This document shows positions 31,768 to 40,751 of a stretch of 64,000 nucleotides of DNA, piece after piece (position 1 is the stretch's first letter; every line of letters starts with the position of its first letter). Where the stretch lies: contig CABXCC010000004.1 in the NCBI GenBank assembly GCA_902510475.1, positions 1 to 64,000 on the forward strand, written 5' to 3'. The position numbers and the translations under genes are program-made. Origin of the DNA: an uncultured Bacteroidota bacterium (GTDB taxonomy: Bacteria > Bacteroidota > Bacteroidia > Flavobacteriales > Flavobacteriaceae). Under the pieces are notes generated by a model. That model searched no databases, had not been told where the DNA came from, and was given only the letters and a program-made list of their open reading frames with translations.

Positions 31768-34347
31768 ATGAATTTGAATAAAATATTCGTTTTAGTTTTA
31801 ATGTTTTTGATTTATTCTGGGTGTTCTGAAAGGAATTTACCTTTTATTACTCCCATTGATTCAAATTGGGAATTTAAATCATCTGAAGATTCAATTTTTT
31901 TACCGGCAAGCATACCAGGTACGGTTCATTTAGATCTCTTGAAAAATAAAAAAATTGAAGATCCCTTTTATAGACTAAATGAGCATGATCTTCAGTGGAT
32001 TGACAAATTAGATTGGCATTATAAAACTACTTTTGAGGTAAACGATTTTCATCATAAATATGAAAATATCGAATTAGATTTCCTTGGACTTGACACATAT
32101 TGTGATGTCTTTTTAAATGATTCTTTAATTTATGAATCAAGCAATATGTTTATCGGAAAAAGCATTAACATAAAAGATTTAATTAAAATTGGTAAGAATA
32201 AATTAGATTTAAAGTTCAAATCTCCTATTAATATTGGAATTGAAAAGTTTGACAATCTAGGCTATCTACTTCCCGAAAATGCAAACGATTTGTCTGAGAT
32301 TGGGAAAGTATCTGGAAACAAAAAAGTAGGAGTTTTTACAAGAAAGGCCCCCTATTCTTTCGGATGGGATTGGGGCCCAAGACTGGTAACATCAGGAATA
32401 TGGAGGCCAATTAATTTAAATTTTTGGAATAATTATAATATAGAAGACCTTCATTTTACTTATGACATTAAAAATGATGATGCATTGATTAATGCAGAAA
32501 TTGAAATTAACTCAACAACAGTTCGTAGTGATGTGAAGCTAGAAATTAAGTCGGATGAAGAGAAGATTTTAGCTCATCTAATTCATCTGGAAAAAGGATT
32601 AAATAAAATAACAATTCCGTTTACGTTAAAAAATATAAAAAAATGGTGGCCTAACGGAATGGGAGATCAAAAGCTTTATGACATACAGGTATCCTTATCC
32701 AATGAAAATTATACGACAAATTCTTCAAAATCTATTGGCTTGAGAACCATAGAGTTAATAACTGAAAAGGATACTATTGGCAATAATTTTTATTTCAAAA
32801 TAAATGGAATTCCAACTTTCATGAAAGGAGTAAATTACATTCCTCAGGATGTTTTTACTCCTAGGGTTAAAGCTGATGATTATGAAGAAATCTTGCAATC
32901 TGCAGTTGATGCAAACATGAATATGGTTAGAGTTTGGGGAGGAGGAATCTATGAGGAAGATATTTTTTATGACCTATGTGATAAGTATGGCTTATTGGTT
33001 TGGCAAGATTTTATGTTTGCTTGTGCAATGTATCCGGGAGACGAAGAATTCTTAAATTCTGTCAATGAGGAGGCAATTTATAATGTAAAGAGGATTAGAA
33101 CACACCCTTCTTTGGCTTTGTGGTGTGGTAATAATGAGGTTTTATCTGCATGGGAAAACTGGGGTTGGAAAAAATCAATTATTAATGACCAATCACAAGA
33201 GATAGCAGACAAAATTTATACCTCTTACGATGATTTATTTCATAATATTTTACCAAATGTCATAGAAAAGTTTGACAGCGATACTGCATATTGGCCCTCG
33301 TCACCAGGAAGTTCATTTGGGAAAAAAGAATCTTTTACCAGTGGGGATGCTCATTATTGGGGGGTTTGGTGGGGAAAAGAACCTTTCACAAACTATGAAA
33401 ATAAAATCCCAAGATTTATGTCAGAATTTGGTTTTCAATCATTCCCTGACTTTACGTCTGTTTTAAAATATACTAATGAAAGCGATCATAATATTTATTC
33501 AGAGGTTATGAAGTCACATCAAAGATCTAGCATCGGAAATGAGACAATAGAGGAATATATGCTGAGAGAATATAGTAAGCCTAATTCTTTTAAGAATTTC
33601 CTTTATGTAAGCCAACTATTGCAAGCTGAAGGAATTAGTATGGGGATGGAGGCACATAGAAGAAATAGAGACATATGTATGGGGAGTTTGTATTGGCAAT
33701 TAAATGACTGCTGGCCTGTTGCATCATGGTCAAGCGTTGATTACTATGGAAAATGGAAAGCACTTCATTATAAAACTCGTGAATCTTTTGCTACTAATTT
33801 AATTTCATTTCATAAAAAAATAGATGAATTTGATATTTACTATGTGACAGATTCTTTGGTTGAAAGTAATTTGAAGCTAAATTTAGAAATGATAGATTTT
33901 AAGGGAAATTTAATTAAAAGCTGGGCTAAAACATTTAAATCAAAACCAAATAATTCAAAAAAAGTTTTATCCGTTAATTATAAATCTTTGCTTTTGAACG
34001 ACGATTTTTTAAGAGATAAGTATATTCAAGCAAAGGTTTACAGTGGTAAAAATTTGATAACAAAGAAAACTGAATACTTAACAGATTTTAAAAATTTAAA
34101 CTTGATTAAACCTGATTTTAAATATGATGTAATAATTAATAAAGAATTCTTTGAAATTAGCCTTATCTCAAAGAATTTGGTTAAAAATTTATTTTTAACC
34201 TCTTCAACAGACAGTAATTTTTCAGATAACTATTTTGATCTAATTCCAAATGAAGAAAAATTAATAAAGATTAAGCGCGAAAAATTTAAATCCATAAATA
34301 ATTTTAAAGAAGGATTAAGTTTCATAAGCCTTTATGATACCTATTAA
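31768..34347 (+). CDS. GH2 family beta-mannosidase (lipoprotein)
   Basis: Lipobox YSGC; FTRKAPYSFGWDWGPRLVTSGIWRPI, MVRVWGGGIYEEDIFYDLCDKYGLLVWQDFMFACAMYP, LWCGNNE, FMSEFGFQSFP. Confidence 0.95.
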   Translation: MNLNKIFVLVLMFLIYSGCSERNLPFITPIDSNWEFKSSEDSIFLPASIPGTVHLDLLKNKKIEDPFYRLNEHDLQWIDKLDWHYKTTFEVNDFHHKYENIELDFLGLDTYCDVFLNDSLIYESSNMFIGKSINIKDLIKIGKNKLDLKFKSPINIGIEKFDNLGYLLPENANDLSEIGKVSGNKKVGVFTRKAPYSFGWDWGPRLVTSGIWRPINLNFWNNYNIEDLHFTYDIKNDDALINAEIEINSTTVRSDVKLEIKSDEEKILAHLIHLEKGLNKITIPFTLKNIKKWWPNGMGDQKLYDIQVSLSNENYTTNSSKSIGLRTIELITEKDTIGNNFYFKINGIPTFMKGVNYIPQDVFTPRVKADDYEEILQSAVDANMNMVRVWGGGIYEEDIFYDLCDKYGLLVWQDFMFACAMYPGDEEFLNSVNEEAIYNVKRIRTHPSLALWCGNNEVLSAWENWGWKKSIINDQSQEIADKIYTSYDDLFHNILPNVIEKFDSDTAYWPSSPGSSFGKKESFTSGDAHYWGVWWGKEPFTNYENKIPRFMSEFGFQSFPDFTSVLKYTNESDHNIYSEVMKSHQRSSIGNETIEEYMLREYSKPNSFKNFLYVSQLLQAEGISMGMEAHRRNRDICMGSLYWQLNDCWPVASWSSVDYYGKWKALHYKTRESFATNLISFHKKIDEFDIYYVTDSLVESNLKLNLEMIDFKGNLIKSWAKTFKSKPNNSKKVLSVNYKSLLLNDDFLRDKYIQAKVYSGKNLITKKTEYLTDFKNLNLIKPDFKYDVIINKEFFEISLISKNLVKNLFLTSSTDSNFSDNYFDLIPNEEKLIKIKREKFKSINNFKEGLSFISLYDTY

Positions 34348-34864
34348 GTCTTTCTATAAGACGTGAAAATTCTATAGGAGTCTTACAATCCGTAAACGAA
34401 ACCTCATTTAAGTCTAAATCTAAAAACTTCAGTTTATTAATTAATATTTGGGTAATTTCATCAATACCAATTTTATTCAATACATCATTCTCTGCTTTTT
34501 CAATTTTTTCCTTTAACCCAGAAATATCTCTAATTTTTAAAACATCCTCATCTTTTATATCAGCGTACATAATTTCGCTAATGGTTTTATTCATTTCAAT
34601 TTCATTTAAAAACTGATAATATATTGATTTAGCATTTGAAAATTTTATTTTAGAAACTTCTCTAAGTTTTTTCTGATAAAAATTCCACAAGTTTTTATAT
34701 AGATTAGCTTGTTCATATATATTAAAATTGAAAACCTTTTTTTGATTTGAATAAGTTTCTAAAATAAAAGGATATTTTTTATAATGTGATATGTGAAAAA
34801 GTATCTTGATTATCTCAATTAGTTTTTTAATTCTAAAATTTATCTTAATAAATCTATGGGTCAT
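34322..34864 (-). CDS. Apparent C-terminal half of a catalytically degenerate tyrosine-recombinase-like protein
   Basis: By-eye alignment: PFILETY ~ xFIFPIL; FSNAKSIYYQFL ~ tyvARHTfAtvL; TISEIMYADIKDED ~ sISEaLGHssvktT; ATGA overlap with upstream ORF. Confidence 0.55.
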   Translation of the reverse strand: MTHRFIKINFRIKKLIEIIKILFHISHYKKYPFILETYSNQKKVFNFNIYEQANLYKNLWNFYQKKLREVSKIKFSNAKSIYYQFLNEIEMNKTISEIMYADIKDEDVLKIRDISGLKEKIEKAENDVLNKIGIDEITQILINKLKFLDLDLNEVSFTDCKTPIEFSRLIERLNRYHKGL

Positions 34865-35706
34865 GCCTTTTTTTGATTTTTAAATTTTAAATAATGAAAT
34901 TTACTATCTAACAAAATAGAGTTTATTAATGAAAATCCTTTTTTGTTTGATATCACCTCATAGTTCATCAAATTTGACGGGTTCATGCCACCGCAAGCCA
35001 ATAAAAATGAAAAAATTGAAATTGATTGAATCTGATATATATCAGTACAATCATTTATTGAATCTATCAATTCTTGTTTACTAAAATTTATTACTTCGCT
35101 ACTACTATCTATTTTCTCAACAGCAAACTTTGGCAAAACAAATCTTTCTGAAATAAACCCATCTTTGTATGCATGATTCATGATTACCCCCATTTTTTTT
35201 AAATATGAATTAATTGATGATGATTTTAATCCGTTTTTTTGAGCATTAAACTTAAACGATTGAATGGTTTTTTCTTTTAGAATATCTTTAAAATGAATAT
35301 TTATTTTAGACAAGTGTTTTTTAAATACTAACACAACATTTAAATAATCCTTTGCAGTGATGTTATTTTTTGATTTAGATAGAATTTCTTTTGCGTATTC
35401 TTCTAGAGAATAAAAATTAATCCCTTTTCTTAAAAATGTTTCAAGATCATTATATGACCAGTTGTTTATTTCATATTTTAAAAGTGCTTCTTCTCTTTTA
35501 TCATTGATTTTTTCGAGGATAACCTTTAATGATAGTGCCCCAGCATAACTCTCAATAATAGTTATTCCATCTTTTGTAAAACTGTCTTTTTTAAGATACA
35601 GGCTTGTTTTTATCTTTTTTCTATAATTTTTTTCACTGCAATCGAAAATTACAGCCCATTTACCTTCTTTATTTTTATAACTAGATCTAGCAACTTTAAT
35701 GTTCAT
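34861..35706 (-). CDS. Tyrosine-recombinase-like protein, arm-binding/SAM-like N-terminal portion
   Basis: NIKVARSSYKNKEGKWAVIFDCSEKNYRKKIKTSLYLKKDSFTKDG; SAM-like segment KSSSINSYLKKMGVIMNHAYKDGFI; FSFLLACGGMNPSNLMNYE where RGM is expected. Confidence 0.65.
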   Translation of the reverse strand: MNIKVARSSYKNKEGKWAVIFDCSEKNYRKKIKTSLYLKKDSFTKDGITIIESYAGALSLKVILEKINDKREEALLKYEINNWSYNDLETFLRKGINFYSLEEYAKEILSKSKNNITAKDYLNVVLVFKKHLSKINIHFKDILKEKTIQSFKFNAQKNGLKSSSINSYLKKMGVIMNHAYKDGFISERFVLPKFAVEKIDSSSEVINFSKQELIDSINDCTDIYQIQSISIFSFLLACGGMNPSNLMNYEVISNKKGFSLINSILLDSKFHYLKFKNQKKA

Positions 35707-35826
35707 AACTTTCCATTATATTTTACATAAAAAATTAAATCTTTTACTATATTAACTGATGATTGAATCCAAATATATAAAAACAAATATACAAAATCTT
35801 GAACTTTGTTCAAGCATTTTTATATA

Positions 35827-38518
35827 TCAAAATTTATTAATTTTTGAATACAACGGATGTCCTGATACTGATGGAGATGGTATTTCATTTTTAATTTGTC
35901 CAATAGTTTTATTATTAAATCTTTTATTATTTTCAATTTCACCCTTTAGCACCCCATCTTTCATATTTTTTATGGAAATAATCCCAGTCTCAATCTCTTT
36001 GTCCTTATACTTATTCATTATTCCCAATTGGTAAAACATTAATTGTAGATTATAAATTCCATTTTCCTTACTTATATCTTCTATATTTTTTAATCTAAGA
36101 TTATTTCTAAACAGTTTCTTCCCTGTTTTATAGTCTATTATTCTAATTATACCATCTACTTCATCTATTCTGTCAATAATCCCTTTTATTTTATATTTTC
36201 CCCCATCACTTGATATACAACTTTCAAATTTTTTCTCAATTGAAATAATTTTAATCTTCTTTTCTGCCTTTACCCCCCTCTTGTCTAACTCAATCACCCT
36301 CTTTACATATTTTTTTGCAGTTTCAACAATTATTATATTTTTTCCTTTTACTAAATTCTTTTTATTAATATATCCTTTAAAGGAATCTGTTACTGTTTTT
36401 TCTATTTTTTTACTTATTTCGTTTAAATCTTTTATAGTAATAATTTTATTTTCAAGAGGTTTGTACAATTTTTCTAAGGTATCATGTATTACATTTCCTA
36501 ATGTATTATGTGCTATTGTCTCCTCTAGTTCATCCTCTCGCATACCGATTATATAGTTTTCAAAAAAATTTTGTTTGGTCAACAACATAAGAAACCAGCA
36601 TTGACGCTGTTATTCCTTTTTCAAATAAACCTGCTATTTTTTTTCTTACTAGTTTCGTTTTTTCATATGACTCTTCTTTTATGATGATTGTCGGAGTTTT
36701 GGGACTCAATGTAAATTTTTTCAACTCATGAATCTTTTCTACATCCATCTGTCTTATAAATCTACTTATCTCACCTGTGTTCATAGCATCAGGCTCTGTG
36801 TTGTAGCTTAGCCATATATTTTTAGCTCTTTTTATAATTCTATAAAAATGATATGCAAATACAGCATCTTTTTCTTTATATGTCTGTAGTCCATGTGTTT
36901 TTTTAATTTCAAATGGTATAAAGCTGTTCATTGAATTACCCGCCGGTAATATTCCTTCATTTAATGAAGTTATTATTACATTCTCATAATCTAAAAGCCT
37001 AGTTTCTAGCATTCCCATTATTTGGAGGCCTTTTATTGGTTTTCCGTTAAAAGGGATTGTATTCATTTCTACAATTTCTTTATACATGGCCTTTAAAGAC
37101 CTTATACTTTTAATGGATTTGTATTGATCTTTAAACAACGATATTTGATTAAATATTTTATATGAACTATGTAATAATTCAATATTCATATCGTCACTTA
37201 ACGGATTCTTTGAATAATAATTCTTAAGGATTTCGATTAAATTTAAACAGGATAAAATACCATGTTCTGCATTGATCCATTTTGAAAATATTATATCATA
37301 TAATTCACAATTCTTTACATCTAATCCTATTAAATCATCTTTTGAAATATAAACCATATTCTCTCTTTTCATCAGCATGCAGATATCAATATCTTTATTC
37401 ATTACTGGCTTTATTAGCTCATGAGATAAGATTGAGAAAACATTTTTATAGTAGTATGTTTTTTGTTTTTTTGAATGAATTTGTAATAGAAGACTAAAAA
37501 GAGATGAAGAGGAAGAATATTTATAAGGGAATCCCATTGTTACATTTACATCTGCTACATTCTTTGGTAAAGAATTAATCATAGGAATTAATAATTTTTC
37601 ATCAGATAAAATAACGGCCGTATTGTTTAACTGACTATTATTCATTTTACTTATAATTTCTCCAACATATTTTACTTGACCAATATTTTTTGGAGTTCCG
37701 ATTACAGAAATACTTTTTTTGTTAGAGTATTCTCTTGAAATAATATGTGCTTTATTATTTTTATGATAGGTCCAATTTTTTAAATAAGAATCAATAAAAA
37801 AGTTGGCGTTATTGTATCCTGACTTTATATGTTCATGATCAATATCCCAGTATATTTCTCCTAATCTATTTTCCAGTATTTCTTGAATAACCTCACATTC
37901 TGACTTACTAAGCGCATTAAATCCAATAAAAATATGTTTTTTGTATTTCTGATTTTCCACATAATGTTGAATTTCTTGACAGGCAATTTTATAAATTAAT
38001 CCCTGATACCCCTTCCTTTTTTTTAATAATATATCTTTGATCCCTTTGTGATAAATTTTAATTTTCTTCCAAAATGATTTATAGTTTTTAATCAGTTCGG
38101 TTTCCTCTTCATAATTTGACCAGTGATTTAAGTCTTTGAGGGCCTCTAAATAATCAAACAATGATTTTGTATCACATAATTCCCTATCGATTTCATTAAA
38201 ATCCTTTATTAATGTTTTACCCCAGCTTATAAATTCTTCAAAAGACTCCTTGTTATCTATATTTGTGGTTTCTTCGTAAACTTTATAGAAATCAAATAAC
38301 AGTTCAACTTCAGAGACTTTTTCAATCCCTGAAATCAATGACATGAATTCGTCAATATCATAAATGAGGGGAGAAAAAATAGTTTTATTAGAAGCTTTGC
38401 TGATTTCTCTTTTTAGAAATAATCCTGACCTTTTATTCGGAAGTATAAATATATAATCAGAAATTGGATATTTTTTTCTGATGAGATCTTGAATTACATT
38501 TTCTATAAAGCCATGCAC
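35827..38518 (-). CDS. AddB-like helicase/PD-(D/E)XK nuclease, frameshifted and 3'-altered in this sequence
   Basis: ORF 36560..38518 (YIFILPNKRSGLFLKREIS...FEKGITASMLVSYVVDQTKFF) plus ORF 35827..36588 (NYIIGMREDELEETIAHNTLGNVIHDTLE...IKGIIDRIDEVDGIIRIIDYKTGKK); frames rejoin if the A7 run at 36562-36568 is A6. Confidence 0.82.
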
Positions 38519-38525
38519 ACACTAA

Positions 38526-38562
38526 AAATAAAAAACGCCTCGCATATAGCGAAGCGTTTTTT
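38526..38562 (-). terminator. Terminator downstream of the OmpA gene
   Basis: aaaaaacgcctcgcatatagcgaagcgttttttaa. Confidence 0.7.
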
Positions 38563-38587
38563 AAATATACTTTAAAGAATTAAAAAC

Positions 38588-39971
38588 CTATTTTACAAAT
38601 AAGATTTCTACTCTTCTATTATTAGATCTTCCAGCGTCATTAACATTTGTATCAATTGGATTGTTTTCGCCAAATCCAACTCCATTTAATCTATCAGAAG
38701 AAACTTCTTTTGAAGACAAATAGTCTACTACAGCATTTGCTCTTCTTTCAGAAAGCTGCTGATTAAATTCCTTTGTGCCTACGCTGTCGGTGTGACCTTC
38801 AATGCTAAAGCTAGCATCAGGATATTTTAATATTATAGAGACGATTGAGTCAAGTACTGGTGGAGTTCCATCAGTAAAAGTTGCAGATCCAAAAGCAAAT
38901 TGAATTCCTCTTGAAAGCTCTGTGATCATTTTCATCTCATCTTCAGATGGACCTTCAGGGCAACCATTATTAGCAACAGTTCCAGGAACCTCAGGACATT
39001 CGTCATCTTTATCAACTACTGTATCTCCATCTGTGTCAGGCCATGGGCAACCTCTATTTCCCCTTGGTCCCGCAACAGTTGGACAAGCATCTTTTGAATC
39101 TTCAATTCCGTCACCGTCTGAATCAGGACATCCTCCCATCTCAGCTAATCCAGCAACATTAGGACACCTATCTTTATTATCAGAAATACCATCTCCATCA
39201 GTATCAGGACATCCGTTGTATTCAGCAAGACCAGCTTCCATTGGACAATCATCTTCGCTGTCTTGGATTCCATCGCTATCAGTGTCAGGACAACCGTCGA
39301 ATTCTTCTAATCCAGGAACTTCTGGGCAATTATCATGCTCATCATAGATACCATCACCATCAGTGTCTGTTCCGCCAAATTTTACAGAAAACATAGCTGA
39401 ATATCTCATCTTACCACCTTCATCGATAAGTGTAGCACCACCCACATTGTCATAATTGTGTTTAGCTTCAGCCATAAATGTTAATCCAAAAACATCATTA
39501 AACCAGTAATTTACTCCGGCAGACATATTTCCCGTTAATCCATCTTGGTAGTCACCAAACCAGGTCCAACCTGGCCCAATCCCGATAAAAGGTTCTAGTT
39601 TACCTATTGTGAATAAACCAGATAAATCATATTTAAGCATGGCATCAACTGTAAAATAATCATTAGTAGTTCCTTCTAATGCAAGTCCATTCGCGTAGTT
39701 ACTTATGTTATTGAATGAAGCGCCGATACCCAATGAAACATTGTCGCCAACGTATTTTGATAGTGAGAACATAGAAATTGGGGACTTAGCAAGATTCCAG
39801 TTTTGATCTACATCAAAGAAATCGGGAATTGTAGTGCTTCCGTCAACTTCTAGATCAACGGCATTAGTACCAAAGCTAAATTGCCATTGATTGTTCTTGT
39901 CTTGTGCATTAACGTTTGTTAATCCAAAAATTAACATAACTGTTAAAAAAAAGAGTGTAAATTTTTTTCAT
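38588..39971 (-). CDS. OmpA family protein with TSP3 repeats; the signal peptide requires one frame correction (track ORF starts 39937)
   Basis: Beta-barrel N-term; repeated [17 protein letters not shown]; C-term [32 protein letters not shown]...NRRVEILF; correcting one run restores MKK(I/F)...[17 protein letters not shown]. Confidence 0.92.
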
Positions 39972-40070
39972 AATTTTAAAATTACTTAATAATATTTTTG
40001 CAAAAATATGCAATTAAAAGCTAAAACTACTCAATTTATATGAGAATTTAATGAAATAAAGCCCTAATTT

Positions 40071-40682
40071 TTATTCCGAATCTTGGTCAAATTTGAAAGT
40101 CAACATAACGGACCATCTCATAGTTCCACCTTCATCCAATAAAATCGAATCTGAAAAATTCTGTTTATATTCAGACATAAATGTCAATCCAAAGGCCTCA
40201 TTTAACCATATATCTAACCCAATAGATCCATTTCCTGTCATGTAAGACTCTTCACTAAAAATTGTCCATCCTGGTCCAACACCAACAAAAGGATGAAAAT
40301 CCATATCCAATAACCTTAATGAGATAAGTTCAGAAAGATCATACTTTACCATTGCATCAACTGAAAAATAATCGTTTGTTACACCTTGTAACTCAAAATT
40401 GCTAGCATAATTACTAATACTGTTAAATGAAGCACTAACTCCAACAGAAAGATTATTGCCAACATATTTAGAAACCATAAACATGGAAACAGGTGATTTT
40501 GAAAGATTCCAGTTTTGTTTTACATCAAAAAACTCTGTAAATGATGTGTTTGAATCAGCCTGAACGTCAACTGCATTGGATCCAAAGCTAAATTGCCATT
40601 TGTAATTTTCATCTTGAGAGTTGATATTGAGAACAAATAAAAGAGACAAAATAAAGATAGATAGTTTTATAATTTTTTTCAT
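40071..40682 (-). CDS. OMP paralog of the OmpA N-terminal barrel, lacking TSP3 and OmpA domains
   Basis: YKWQFSFGSNAVDVQADSNTSFTEFFDVKQNWNLSKSPVSMFMVSKYVGNNLSVGVSASFNSISNYAS parallels the neighbouring OmpA. Confidence 0.88.
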   Translation of the reverse strand: MKKIIKLSIFILSLLFVLNINSQDENYKWQFSFGSNAVDVQADSNTSFTEFFDVKQNWNLSKSPVSMFMVSKYVGNNLSVGVSASFNSISNYASNFELQGVTNDYFSVDAMVKYDLSELISLRLLDMDFHPFVGVGPGWTIFSEESYMTGNGSIGLDIWLNEAFGLTFMSEYKQNFSDSILLDEGGTMRWSVMLTFKFDQDSE

Positions 40683-40751
40683 AGCATAAATATTTAAAAT
40701 TAAATATAAGCAAGAAATCTTTTCCTCAAAGAATTTTTAAAGGACATTAGG

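Noticed and set aside
34322-35886. Active mobile element or phage remnant
   Set aside because: No transposase partner, att duplications, terminal repeats or phage genes were found around the recombinase-like ORFs
35759-36034. 91-aa + strand ORF containing [14 protein letters not shown]
   Set aside because: Sense translation of the 42-bp OmpA island fused to antisense of addB; not an independent gene
38922-39347. 141-aa + strand ORF (SPSVSGHP repeats)
   Set aside because: Antisense shadow of the OmpA TSP3 repeats on the minus strand
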